Positions 26,711-34,777 of a DNA stretch of 64,000 bases are shown piece by piece. Made by a program: the position numbers and the translations under genes. Below the pieces are notes generated by a model that did not search any database, had not been told where the DNA came from, and was given only the letters and a program-made list of their open reading frames with translations. Each line of letters begins with the position of its first letter. The stretch's first letter is position 1. Where the stretch lies: contig NZ_BSTS01000004.1 of assembly GCF_030269665.1 (NCBI RefSeq), positions 1 to 64,000 on the forward strand. Reading direction: 5' to 3'. This stretch comes from Actinomycetospora sp. NBRC 106375. Lineage in GTDB: Bacteria > Actinomycetota > Actinomycetes > Mycobacteriales > Pseudonocardiaceae.

Positions 26711-27121
26711 TCAGTACGGGAGGTCGAGGTAGACGTAGCGGTCGGCGATGAGCCAGGTGCCGTTCTGCTGCACCAGCTGGTCGCGGTACCAGCCGCTGGA
26801 GAGCACCCGCACCGCGCCGTCCTCGATCGAGAGCAGCGTCAGGTTCGTGACGGCGACGGCCTCGTCGTCGCTCTCCTTCTCGAACCAGAGGTTGGAGAGG
26901 TTGTGCCGCCGCTGGTCGGTCTGGGCGGCCATGGAGTCGGCGTGCAGCTTGCGGATGGCGTCGCGCCCCTCGAACGGCCCGATCAGCTGACCGTCGCGGC
27001 CGATCCGCAGGCTCATCTGGGCGTCCTCGGTGAAGCAGGACGCGATGAGGTCGGGATCGGCCTCGTCGTAGCCCCAGGAGGCCTTGCCGAGGAGGTTCTC
27101 GATGTGGGGGCGGACGGGCAC
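26711..27121 (-). CDS. SnoaL-like (NTF2 fold) protein
   Basis: 136 residues: HIENLLGKASWGYDEADPDL, IGPFEGRDAIRKLHADSM, and a terminal NGTWLIADRYVYLDLPY. This is the SnoaL_4 or ring-hydroxylating dioxygenase beta-like pattern. It is the second gene of the P450-led operon, nine bases after the P450 and two before the ligase. Function unknown; possibly a dehydratase or isomerase on the P450 product. Confidence 0.78.
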   Translation of the reverse strand: MPVRPHIENLLGKASWGYDEADPDLIASCFTEDAQMSLRIGRDGQLIGPFEGRDAIRKLHADSMAAQTDQRRHNLSNLWFEKESDDEAVAVTNLTLLSIEDGAVRVLSSGWYRDQLVQQNGTWLIADRYVYLDLPY

Positions 27122-27130
27122 GGGGTCCTC

Positions 27131-28354
27131 CTAGCTGGGAGTGAACTCGAGGAGCAGCTGACCGGGGGCCCGGGTGAACACCCCGGTCTCGGGCGGCGCC
27201 TCGCCGCCCGCGAAGCGGATGTCGGCCATCGCGTCGAGGAGGTCGTTCATCCCGACCTCGATCTCGAACAGCGAGAGCAGTGCGCCGACGCAGAAGTGCC
27301 GGCCGAGGCAGAAGGCGAGGTGGTCGGCGGCGGCGGAGAAGGCGCGCGAGTGGTCGAGGTCGGCGCGCAGGACGTCGAACGTGTCGGGCCGGTCGAACCG
27401 CCGCTCGTCGCGGTTGGCGGCGCCGATGAGGCAGGTGACCGTGCGCCCGGCCTCGACGACCCCGCCGGAGAGCTCCACGTCCTCGGACGGCTGTCGCATG
27501 ATCATGTGGACGGGCGGGGACCAGCGCAGCGTCTCGGCGAACGCGGCGGGGATGAGCGCGCGGTCCTGTCGGACCGCCGCGAGCTGCTCCGGGTGCGCGA
27601 CGAGGTCGGCCATCAGGCTCGTGATCGCCTTGTCCGTGGTCTCGCCGCCCGCGGTCAGCAGCAGGCTGCAGAACGCCTTGATCTCCTCGTCGGTCATCGA
27701 CTCGCCGTCGATCTCGGCGGCGCAGAGCGTCGAGAGGAGGTCGTCACCCGGGTTCTCGCGGCGCTCCCGGATGCGCGGGATCATGTAGGCCTCGAACTCG
27801 GCCTTCGTGCGCAGGCCCTCGGCCATCACGGCCTCGTCGCCCGCGAGGTTCCCGAGGAACCCCATGATCGACGTGTACCAGCCGTGGAAGAGGTCGTGGT
27901 CGGTGCGCGGCAGCCCGAGCATGTCGACGATGACGTTGATCGGGAACCGCGTCGCGTAGGCGTCGACCAGGTCCACCCGGCCGTCGGCCCGGAACGCGTC
28001 GATCAGCTCGCGGGAGTTGCGCCGGATCGTCGGCCCGAAGTGCTCCTGCAGCGCCTTGCCGCGGAACGCCGGCGCCACCAGCGCGCGGTGGGTGGAGTGC
28101 TCGCGGCCCTCCATCTGCAGGATCGTGCGTCCGTGCACCGGCTCGAGCTGCCAGGCGTAGTTCTCGCTCGTGAACACCGGGTCCTTGAACGCCCGCTGCA
28201 CGTCGTCGTAGCGACTGATCACGTACGTCTGCATGGCCTCGTGCCACACCAGCGGGAACTCGTCGCGCAGCAGCCGGTAGGCGCTGTACGGGTCGCGGGC
28301 GAACTCCGGCGACAGGATGTCCGGCGGCTCGAGCCGTTGAATCGGAGCCGTCAT
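27131..28354 (-). CDS. Cytochrome P450
   Basis: 407 residues. I-helix AGGETT at 235-240 (the usual His of AGxHT is Glu/Gly shifted here), ETLR at 274-277, and haem loop FCLGRHFCVG with Cys355. It heads the eight-gene operon ending at 20691 and lies 34 bases downstream of operator site c. It likely makes the first hydroxylation whose product the two mycofactocin-type dehydrogenases oxidise (inference). Confidence 0.93.
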   Translation of the reverse strand: MTAPIQRLEPPDILSPEFARDPYSAYRLLRDEFPLVWHEAMQTYVISRYDDVQRAFKDPVFTSENYAWQLEPVHGRTILQMEGREHSTHRALVAPAFRGKALQEHFGPTIRRNSRELIDAFRADGRVDLVDAYATRFPINVIVDMLGLPRTDHDLFHGWYTSIMGFLGNLAGDEAVMAEGLRTKAEFEAYMIPRIRERRENPGDDLLSTLCAAEIDGESMTDEEIKAFCSLLLTAGGETTDKAITSLMADLVAHPEQLAAVRQDRALIPAAFAETLRWSPPVHMIMRQPSEDVELSGGVVEAGRTVTCLIGAANRDERRFDRPDTFDVLRADLDHSRAFSAAADHLAFCLGRHFCVGALLSLFEIEVGMNDLLDAMADIRFAGGEAPPETGVFTRAPGQLLLEFTPS

Positions 28355-28388
28355 GGGTCCCCCGACCTGGGCAGACGTCGATGTCGGC

Positions 28389-28410
28389 GTACCTACCGAT
28401 CGTTTGGTAC
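28389..28410 (-). promoter_or_regulatory. TetR-type operator, site c
   Basis: Plus-strand left half GTACCTACCG, spacer AT, right half CGTTTGGTAC; outer GTACC/GGTAC pairs perfectly and eight of ten positions are symmetric. It lies 34 bases upstream of the P450 start that opens the eight-gene operon. Confidence 0.65.
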
Positions 28411-28741
28411 GCGGGGCGAGACTAGCATCACACCGGGGCCGGTCAAGGCCTCCGCGTCGCCTCCGGGGCGCGTGGAGAGCGGCGGGCGGGTGCAGGGATC
28501 GCGGGCGGGCCGAGCAGAGATCACGGGCACCTCGCCCTCACTCGCCGCTCGGGCAGTAAGGGTCGCCGGCGGGGCAGAGATCACGAGCACTTCATGCACG
28601 TGCCTCGGCCGTCGGACGTGGACAGCGCACTCCTGATCTCCGGCGCGTGGTGGAGCGTTCACGACTCCTCCCCGACCTCTGGAGATCAAGAGCACCTCAT
28701 CCACGTGCGTCGGCCGTCGGACGTGGACAGCGCACTCCTGA
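28411..28741. other. Intergenic region with repeat elements, no gene
   Basis: After operator c the stretch has no credible ORF. A lone left arm AGAGATCACGGGCACCTC at about 28516 is followed by complete elements B1 and B2. B2 runs into the stop codon of the nuclease-like gene. Confidence 0.6.
28576..28641. repeat. 66-bp palindromic element B1
   Basis: Begins AGAGATCACGAGCACTTCAT and ends GCGCACTCCTGATCTCC. Same family as A1. Its right 34 bases are nearly identical to those of B2, which indicates a recent local duplication. Confidence 0.75.
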
Positions 28742-28746
28742 TCACC
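28681..28746. repeat. 66-bp palindromic element B2
   Basis: Begins GGAGATCAAGAGCACCTCAT and ends GCGCACTCCTGATCACC. It follows B1 after 39 bases. The stop codon of the nuclease-like gene (28742-28744) lies inside its right terminus, so element and gene are physically fused. Confidence 0.75.
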
Positions 28747-29623
28747 GGGACCGTCCGGCCATCTCGCGCCGCCGGGCGTCGACCGCGGCCCGCATGCGCC
28801 GGACGAACTCGGCCGGCCGCCGGAACACGTCGTCCGAGGTGATCGGGATGATCGACCAGCCGCACGACGTGAAGTCGGCAGTGCGGGCGGCGTCGCGGAG
28901 CCACTGCTCGCGGTCGGCGCGGTGCTGATCACCCTGGTACTCGGCCCCGAGCCGGCAGTCCTCCCACGCGAAGTCGAGGCGGCCGACGAACACGCCCCAG
29001 ATGTCCCGGACCTCGAGCTGCGGTGTCGGCGTCAGCCCGGCCCGGCGCATGGTCAGGCGGGCGAGGGTCTCCGGCCGCGACTCGGCCCGGGTGTCGGCGT
29101 CGGCGACCACGGCGGCGAGCCGGCGTCCGCCACGCGGGTTGTCCCGTGCGGCCGGGTAGCTCAGCAGCGACTCCGGGGCGATCCGGAACCGGCGACCGAG
29201 TCCGTCGACGACGGCGACCGCCTCGTCGTGGTCCACCGTGCACGCCAGGTCGAACATCGTGCGCCGCGGCGAGGTCACCGTGACGCCGTCGAACGGCATC
29301 GTCTCGCCCTCGGCGAGGACGTCCTGTCGGAGTCGCACGCCCTCGCGGGCACGCAGGCGGCGCCGTCCCACGACGAGCTCGACGGTCGCGTCCCGCGGCG
29401 CGCAGTCGGCACCGAGGATGTCGGCGGCCGCGTAGCCGCCGACGACGGCGCCGGGAACGGCGAGCGCCGCCGCCGTCGCGCGGCCCCGCAGATCGAGCAC
29501 GGTGCCGGCGGCGACGTAGGTGTCGTAGCCCAGGCGATCGAAGGCGGGGCCGTCGAGCCGGCGCCACGTGGTGGCCCCGGCGCGGACGGCGACGCTGCCA
29601 CGGAAGGGTTGCGAGAGGTCCAT
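28742..29623 (-). CDS. DUF559-type (Vsr-like) endonuclease domain protein
   Basis: 293 residues. The middle (TSPRRTMFDLAC near 120) resembles the AbiEi-like region of actinobacterial DUF559 proteins. The C-terminal part has GRLDFAWEDCRLGAEYQGDQ, WLRDAARTADFTSCGW and an Ile-rich strand, the Vsr/restriction-like fold with the Asp-(x)n-Glu core. The N-terminus lacks an obvious winged helix. Such proteins are annotated as type IV antitoxin-like or very-short-patch-repair-like, without known function. Pairs of 66-bp palindromes flank it on both sides, the left pair touching its stop codon. No cognate toxin is seen. Confidence 0.75.
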   Translation of the reverse strand: MDLSQPFRGSVAVRAGATTWRRLDGPAFDRLGYDTYVAAGTVLDLRGRATAAALAVPGAVVGGYAAADILGADCAPRDATVELVVGRRRLRAREGVRLRQDVLAEGETMPFDGVTVTSPRRTMFDLACTVDHDEAVAVVDGLGRRFRIAPESLLSYPAARDNPRGGRRLAAVVADADTRAESRPETLARLTMRRAGLTPTPQLEVRDIWGVFVGRLDFAWEDCRLGAEYQGDQHRADREQWLRDAARTADFTSCGWSIIPITSDDVFRRPAEFVRRMRAAVDARRREMAGRSR

Positions 29624-29684
29624 ACCGGGTTGGAGGGCCGCGGCGGCCGCACGGTTCCCTCCCCCTGCACGGCCCTCGCCTGCC

Positions 29685-29750
29685 GGTGATCAGGAGAGCG
29701 TCATCGACCTCGACCACCTGTCGGAGGTGGATGGCGCGCTCGTGATCTCC
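29685..29750. repeat. 66-bp palindromic element C1
   Basis: Begins GGTGATCAGGAGAGCGTCAT and ends GCGCTCGTGATCTCC. Inner parts TCATCGACCTCGACC and GGAGGTGGATGG also pair, giving a hairpin that spans most of the element. Confidence 0.75.
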
Positions 29751-29778
29751 GGACCGCGCGACCCGCCGCGGGGCACTC

Positions 29779-29844
29779 GGAGATCAGGAGCGCGCCATCC
29801 ACCCGGCGGGCCCCGCCGAGGTGGACCAGGTGCTCCTGATCTCT
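29779..29844. repeat. 66-bp palindromic element C2
   Basis: Begins GGAGATCAGGAGCGCGCCAT and ends GGTGCTCCTGATCTCT. It follows C1 after 28 bases, so both flanks of the nuclease-like gene carry a tandem pair. Confidence 0.75.
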
Positions 29845-29933
29845 CGACGCCACCCGCGCGCCCGAGCCCGCCGGCGCGGGCCCCGCGAGGCCCAGCGAGG
29901 CAGGCCCGTTCCACGGGGCGGACAGCGCCCGGG

Positions 29934-30812
29934 TCAGGCCCGCAACGGCGCGATGACCTGCTCCGCGAAGCGCAGCACCGGTTCCGTCGACGACGGGTTG
30001 CCGAAGTCCACGACGAAGTGGTCGACGCCGAGCTCGACCTTCGCCGCGAGCTCGTCGACGAGCCGCGAGGAGTCCTCGTCGTTCTCCGGCAGCGCGCGCT
30101 CGAGGGTCGTCGAGACCTCGATCGCGTCCGGGTCGCGACCGGCGTCCTCGGCGGACCGCCGCACGATGTCGTAGCGCCGCGTGAACTCCGACGGCTCGCC
30201 GCGGGACGGGCCGTTCCACATGTCGGCGAGCCGCCCGACGAGCGGCAGCCCGATCTGCTCGCCGGCGGCGCCGATGCACACGCGCGGCGGCGGGTCGGTC
30301 AGCGGCGGGGCCGCGGCGCCGTCGATGCGCCAGTACCGGCCCTCGAACGACGGCTCGGCCTGGGTCCACATCAGCCGGCAGATCGTGATCGCTTCCTCGA
30401 GCTGGGCGAAGCGCACCGCGGGGCGGGGGAAGTCGTAGCCGTAGGCCTCGTACTCGTGGTCGCGCCAGCCGGCGCCGATCCCGAGCACGAAGCGGCCGCC
30501 GGACAGGTACTGCAGCGTCGCGGCCATCTTCGCCAGCAGCGGGGGGTGGCGGTAGCCGACGCCCAGGACGTGGTGGCACAGCTCGACGTCCGGGTGGCGC
30601 GCGGCGAGCCACGTCAGCGTCGTCCAGGCCTCGAGGAACGGGTCGGTCTTCTGGTCGAAGCCGTAGAAGTGGTCGGCGATCCAGAGCGAGTCGAAGTGCG
30701 GCAGGGCCGTCGGGAGGATCGCGGTGTCCTGGTCGGCGGCGATGGGGCGGTGATCGCTCCATCGGTTCCCGATCACGGGGGAGAGCCAGCCGAACTTGGG
30801 GGTGGTCGCCAC
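29934..30812 (-). CDS. LLM-class oxidoreductase, probably F420-dependent
   Basis: 292 residues: LWIADHFYGFD near residue 43, ARHPDVELCHHVLGVGYRHP, and LSGGRFVLGIGAGWRDHEYEAYGY match F420-type luciferase-like oxidoreductases. It transcribes away from the 30896 operon and shares its upstream region with operator site d, so it may belong to the same regulon. Substrate unknown. Confidence 0.87.
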   Translation of the reverse strand: MATTPKFGWLSPVIGNRWSDHRPIAADQDTAILPTALPHFDSLWIADHFYGFDQKTDPFLEAWTTLTWLAARHPDVELCHHVLGVGYRHPPLLAKMAATLQYLSGGRFVLGIGAGWRDHEYEAYGYDFPRPAVRFAQLEEAITICRLMWTQAEPSFEGRYWRIDGAAAPPLTDPPPRVCIGAAGEQIGLPLVGRLADMWNGPSRGEPSEFTRRYDIVRRSAEDAGRDPDAIEVSTTLERALPENDEDSSRLVDELAAKVELGVDHFVVDFGNPSSTEPVLRFAEQVIAPLRA

Positions 30813-30860
30813 CCGGGCATCATGCCAAGCGGCTTGACCCCGGCGGGCACCCTTGCCACT

Positions 30861-30882
30861 CTGTCGAACGGTCGTTTGGTAG
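30861..30882 (+). promoter_or_regulatory. TetR-type operator, site d
   Basis: Left half CTGTCGAACG, spacer GT, right half CGTTTGGTAG; seven of ten positions are symmetric. It ends three bases before the ribosome site (GGGAGG) of the FAD oxidoreductase at 30896 and lies between that operon and the divergent luciferase-like gene. Confidence 0.6.
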
Positions 30883-30895
30883 ACGGGAGGCCCGG

Positions 30896-32287
30896 GTGGC
30901 GAAGTACGACGTCGTGGTCATCGGAGCCGGCGCGGCGGGGCTGACGGCGGCGTCGCTGCTCGCCGTCGAGGGCAAGCGCGTCTGCCTGCTCGAGCGCTCG
31001 CCCTACCTCGGCGGGCGGGGCATGGCGGTGCCCGACGAGGGGTTCACGGTCAACGTCGGCGGCCACCTCATCGAGGACCCGGGGTCCGGGCTGACCAAGG
31101 TCTTCGAGCACGTCGGCAAGACGCTGCAGCACGGCGAGGTCTCCGCGGAGATGCCCGTCTGGGACCACGAGAACGACCGCTGGGGCTCGATCCGCGACCG
31201 CTACGCGGGCAGCAAGGGCGAGCTGAAGAAGGTCATCAAGGCGCTGCTGGACACCGAGTGGGACGAGCTCGACAACTGGGACGACCGCCCGCTGCGCCAG
31301 TGGCTCCACCAGCACACCGACGACCAGGGCGTGATCGACCTCTTCGAGTTCATCACCGTCCTCGAGTGCATGACCGACAACTGGTGGGACCACTCCGCCA
31401 GCGACAACCTCTTCCCCCGCAAGATGCACTTCAGCGAGCGGAACACCGCCGCCTACTCGTGCTGGCCCGGGCAGGGCTGGGACGGCATGTGGGCCGACCT
31501 CGCCGACGCGTTCACGACGGCCGGGGGCGACCTGCGCCTGTCCACCCCCGTCGAACGCGTCGTCATCGAGGACGACGTCACGAAGGGCGTCGCCATCGCC
31601 CGGCAGCCCCGCGTGCTGCCCAACGAGTTCTTCGAGGAGGAGATCCTCGAGGCCGACCACGTCATCTGCACCCTGCCGGTCTGGCACGTGCTGAACGTCG
31701 TCGACGAGAGCGACCTACCGGACTGGTACGCCGAGCAGATCAAGTTCCTCGCCCAGGATAAGTTCCGCATCGCCTGGCTCGGGCTCTACCTCGCGACCGA
31801 GGAGCCCGTGCACCAGTACGACCCGCGCGAGCTCTCGACCTGGCTGAAGACGCCGAACACCGAGCTCGGCGGCTTCATGTTCAACCAGACCGCAATGGAC
31901 CCGACGTGCTCGCCCGAGGGCACCCAGCTGCACGTCATGGGCGGGGTGTTCCCCGGCGAGAAGGGCCGCGACCGCGCCTGGCTGCGCCGCGAGATGGAGC
32001 GCTTCGAGGCCGACGTCGTGACGATGTGGCCCGGGTTCGCCAAGACGGTGTGGCGCCGCCGCCACCTCGTCTTTGAGCCCAGCTTCGGTGTCATCCAGAA
32101 GCCCGGGCTGGTCGGGCGATACCGGCCGCACTGGCGCCCGCCGCGCCCCGAGGGGCTGTGGTTCGCCGGCGAGACGTTCCGCAGCCGCGGGGTCGGCACC
32201 GACCGGGCCGCGCGCGCCGCGCTCACCGTCGTCGAGGAGTACCTGGGCCGGCGCCTCGCGACGTTCGGGGACGGGTGGCGCTACTGA
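30896..32287 (+). CDS. FAD-dependent oxidoreductase, phytoene desaturase-like
   Basis: 463 residues from GTG 30896. The N-terminal VVIGAGAAGLTAASLLAVEG dinucleotide motif, ERSPYLGGRG and a C-terminal GLWFAGETF plus GVGTDRAARAALT fit the amine oxidase / carotenoid desaturase / ketosteroid dehydrogenase fold. It would dehydrogenate or isomerise a hydrophobic substrate with FAD. It leads a five-gene operon whose members overlap by one to four bases. The start is fixed by GGGAGG five bases upstream, just after operator d. Confidence 0.87.
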   Translation: MAKYDVVVIGAGAAGLTAASLLAVEGKRVCLLERSPYLGGRGMAVPDEGFTVNVGGHLIEDPGSGLTKVFEHVGKTLQHGEVSAEMPVWDHENDRWGSIRDRYAGSKGELKKVIKALLDTEWDELDNWDDRPLRQWLHQHTDDQGVIDLFEFITVLECMTDNWWDHSASDNLFPRKMHFSERNTAAYSCWPGQGWDGMWADLADAFTTAGGDLRLSTPVERVVIEDDVTKGVAIARQPRVLPNEFFEEEILEADHVICTLPVWHVLNVVDESDLPDWYAEQIKFLAQDKFRIAWLGLYLATEEPVHQYDPRELSTWLKTPNTELGGFMFNQTAMDPTCSPEGTQLHVMGGVFPGEKGRDRAWLRREMERFEADVVTMWPGFAKTVWRRRHLVFEPSFGVIQKPGLVGRYRPHWRPPRPEGLWFAGETFRSRGVGTDRAARAALTVVEEYLGRRLATFGDGWRY

Positions 32288-33396
32288 TGCCGATCGAACT
32301 GGGCGTGCCCGGCCAGATCATGCCGCCGGCCGCGGCGGCGGTGAAGTTCGCCAAGCGCAGCGAGGACGAGGGTTTCGACGCCGTGTGGTGGCCCGACCAC
32401 CTCATGGGCTGGCACCCCGACACCATGTGGACGCCGGACCTCACCCCGCTCGCGGAGCACCAGGCCAACCCGCACGTCTACTTCGACCCCGCCGTGATGA
32501 TGGGCGTCGTCGGCGCGGCCACCGAGCGGATCAAGGTCGGCGTCTGCGTCACCGACCTCATCCGCCGCCACCCCGCGATGGCCGCCCAGACTGCGCTCAC
32601 GCTCGACCACGTGACGCAGGGCCGCGCGATCATCGGGCTCGGCAGCGGCGAGCAGCTCAACGCGACCCCCTACGGAATGCCGTTCGACAAGCCGGTCGCG
32701 CGGCTCGAGGAGGGCATCGACGTGATGCGCCTGCTCATGACCGCCGACGGCCCCGTCGACCACGAGGGCCGCTTCCACCGCCTCGACAGGGCCGTCCTCG
32801 GCCTGCGGCCCTACGGGGAGCGGCCGCCCGAGATCTGGACCGCCGCCCACGGCCCGCGGATGCTGCGCCTGACCGGGCGCAAGGCCGACGGCTGGCTGCC
32901 GACCAAGCTCGGCCCGGCGGAGTACGGCGACGCGCTGCAGACGATCCGCACGGCCGCCGAGCAGGAGGATCGGGACCCCGACGCCATCACCCCCGGCATG
33001 CTCGGCTACGTCCTCATGGGTCCCGACGCCGAGACCGTGCAGCGGCTCACCGAGGCCCCGCTCGTGCGCGCGCTCTGCGTGCTTCTGCCGGCGCAGGTGT
33101 TCCGCGACCTCGGGGTGGACGGCCCCTACCCGGACGGCTCCGGCTTCCACGACTTCATCCCCACGGCCATCGACCGCGCCGAGTCGCTGCGCATCATCGA
33201 CGCGATCCCGCCCGCCGTGGTGCGCCACTACGCCTTCTGCGGCACGCCCGACGAGGTCGCCGAGCAGGTCGAGGAGTACGGGGCACAGGGCCTGCGCCAC
33301 CTCGTCATGTGGAACATCACGGCGTTCGGCGACCCGAGCCTCGCCCGCTGGTCGTTCGGCGCGATGTCCGAGCTGCGCAAGCGGCTGAGCGCATGA
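32287..33396 (+). CDS. LLM-class oxidoreductase, probably F420-dependent
   Basis: 369 residues. FDAVWWPDHLMGWHPDT near residue 30, AATERIKVGVCVTDLIRRHP and GRAIIGLGSGEQLNATPYG match the F420-dependent glucose-6-phosphate dehydrogenase / methylene-H4MPT reductase-like branch of the luciferase family. The start ATG shares one base with the stop of the preceding gene (TGATG), so translation is probably coupled. Confidence 0.88.
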   Translation: MPIELGVPGQIMPPAAAAVKFAKRSEDEGFDAVWWPDHLMGWHPDTMWTPDLTPLAEHQANPHVYFDPAVMMGVVGAATERIKVGVCVTDLIRRHPAMAAQTALTLDHVTQGRAIIGLGSGEQLNATPYGMPFDKPVARLEEGIDVMRLLMTADGPVDHEGRFHRLDRAVLGLRPYGERPPEIWTAAHGPRMLRLTGRKADGWLPTKLGPAEYGDALQTIRTAAEQEDRDPDAITPGMLGYVLMGPDAETVQRLTEAPLVRALCVLLPAQVFRDLGVDGPYPDGSGFHDFIPTAIDRAESLRIIDAIPPAVVRHYAFCGTPDEVAEQVEEYGAQGLRHLVMWNITAFGDPSLARWSFGAMSELRKRLSA

Positions 33397-33773
33397 GCGC
33401 TCCGCCGGCGGTCGCGCGCTACTTCGCCGCGGTCAACGCCGAGGACTGGGCGACGATCACCGACGTGTTCGCGCCCGACGCCGCGCTGGTCAGCGTCGGC
33501 GCTCCGACGAGGAACGGACGCGACGAGATCGCCGCCCACTTCCCGAAGGTGCTCGCCGCCCTGCCCGTCCACCACGACGAGCCCACCCGCGTCGTCGTCG
33601 CCGGGACGACGGTCCTGGTCGAGATCGCGTTCGCCGGACGGACCACCGACGACCGGCCGGTGGCGTTCGACGCCGTCGACGTCTTCGACCTCACCGAGGA
33701 CGGGACGACGATCACCAGGCTCTCCACCTGGTACGACACGGCCGCGGTGGCGAAGCAGATCCGCGCCGCATGA
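33393..33773 (+). CDS. SnoaL-like (NTF2 fold) protein
   Basis: 126 residues: VARYFAAVNAEDWATITDVF, RNGRDEIAAHFPKVL and VDVFDLTEDGTTITRLSTWYD are typical of ketosteroid-isomerase-like and limonene-epoxide-hydrolase-like proteins. Flanked by luciferase-like genes with ATGA overlaps on both sides. It may isomerise or hydrate the product of the adjacent redox enzymes; the exact reaction is not deducible. Confidence 0.8.
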   Translation: MSAPPAVARYFAAVNAEDWATITDVFAPDAALVSVGAPTRNGRDEIAAHFPKVLAALPVHHDEPTRVVVAGTTVLVEIAFAGRTTDDRPVAFDAVDVFDLTEDGTTITRLSTWYDTAAVAKQIRAA

Positions 33774-34777
33774 CCGTCCTCACCGGTCTCGGCGTCACCC
33801 TCCCCGTCGACGAGGGCCTGTCGGCCGGGCAGTACCTCGACCTCGCGCGCCTCGCGGAGGACGCCGGGTGCACCGACGTGCTCGTCGGCGAGGTCGCCGG
33901 TCCCGAGGTCTTCGCGATGCTCGGCATGATCGCCGCCTCGACCAGCCGCATCCGCCTCGGCAGCGGGATCGTCGGCGTCTACCCGCGCACCGCGGTGCTC
34001 ACCGCGATGGGCTTCACGACGCTCGCGTCGCTCGCCCCGGGACGGGTGCTCGCCGGCCTCGGCGCCTCGAGCCCGATCATCGTCGAGCAGTGGCACGGGC
34101 TGGGGTTCGACGCCCCGCGCGCGCGCATCGAGGAGTACGTCGCGGCCCTGCGCAGCGTCTTCCGCGGGGAGCGCACCGACCTCGACGGCGCCCACGTGCG
34201 CTCGCACGGCTTCCGCGCGGCGATGGCGCCCGTCGACGTCCCGATCCTCGTCGCGGCGATGAACCCGCGGATGCTGCGTGTGGCCGGGGCGGTCGCCGAC
34301 GTCGCGTTCCTGACCTGGACCCCGCCCGAGGAGTACGGACCCAAGATCGCGCTGGTGCGCGAGGGCGCGGCGGCCGCGGGCCGGGACCCGGACGAGGTCG
34401 GCATCGCGGCGTCGTTCTGGGCCTACGCCGGCGACCGTGTCGAGGAGGCCCGCGAGCGCCTGCGCCGCTTCGTGCTCCAGTACGCGATGGTGCCGACGCA
34501 CCGGCCCTCGTTCCGCGCGAGCTTCGCCGGCCTCGACGCGGCCGCCGAGGCCTGGGCCGCGGGCGACCGCAAGGCCGCGCTGGGCCTCGTCGACGACGAC
34601 GCCGTCGACGCCATGTGCGCCCTCGGCTCCGGCGAGGACGTCGCCCACCGTGTCGACGCGTTGAGAGCCGCGGGCGTCGACCTGCCGATCGCCCTGACGC
34701 CGGGCGCCGTGCCCGGCGACCCCGAGGGCCCGGCGCAGACGATCACCCGCATGGCCACGACAGGAGTGCCGCGATGA
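33770..34777 (+). CDS. LLM-class flavin-dependent oxidoreductase
   Basis: 335 residues: TDVLVGEVAGPEVFAMLGMI, TSRIRLGSGIVGVYPRT, LAPGRVLAGLGASSP and a C-terminal GSGEDVAHRVDALRAAGVD are the usual luciferase-like landmarks; the last segment is typical of F420-dependent members. Fourth gene of the operon, overlapped by four bases on both sides. The third luciferase-like enzyme near operator d. Confidence 0.87.
   Translation: MTVLTGLGVTLPVDEGLSAGQYLDLARLAEDAGCTDVLVGEVAGPEVFAMLGMIAASTSRIRLGSGIVGVYPRTAVLTAMGFTTLASLAPGRVLAGLGASSPIIVEQWHGLGFDAPRARIEEYVAALRSVFRGERTDLDGAHVRSHGFRAAMAPVDVPILVAAMNPRMLRVAGAVADVAFLTWTPPEEYGPKIALVREGAAAAGRDPDEVGIAASFWAYAGDRVEEARERLRRFVLQYAMVPTHRPSFRASFAGLDAAAEAWAAGDRKAALGLVDDDAVDAMCALGSGEDVAHRVDALRAAGVDLPIALTPGAVPGDPEGPAQTITRMATTGVPR

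Larger units (their letters stand above)
29624..29933. other. Intergenic region with two 66-bp elements, no gene
   Basis: 310 bases upstream of the nuclease-like gene and downstream of the luciferase-like gene. It should contain the nuclease promoter close to 29623, though no clear -10/-35 was found. Elements C1 and C2 occupy most of the middle. Confidence 0.55.

Noticed and set aside
28393-28932. Minus-strand ORF over elements B1/B2 giving repeated peptides such as GDQECAVHVRR
   Set aside because: The repeated peptide comes from the palindromic elements; there is no ribosome site or conserved domain, and the ORF overlaps the nuclease-like gene in another frame.
28742-29623. AbiE-type toxin-antitoxin system at the DUF559 genes
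   Set aside because: No nucleotidyltransferase toxin (AbiEii-like) is adjacent to either gene, so only the AbiEi-like region is similar.
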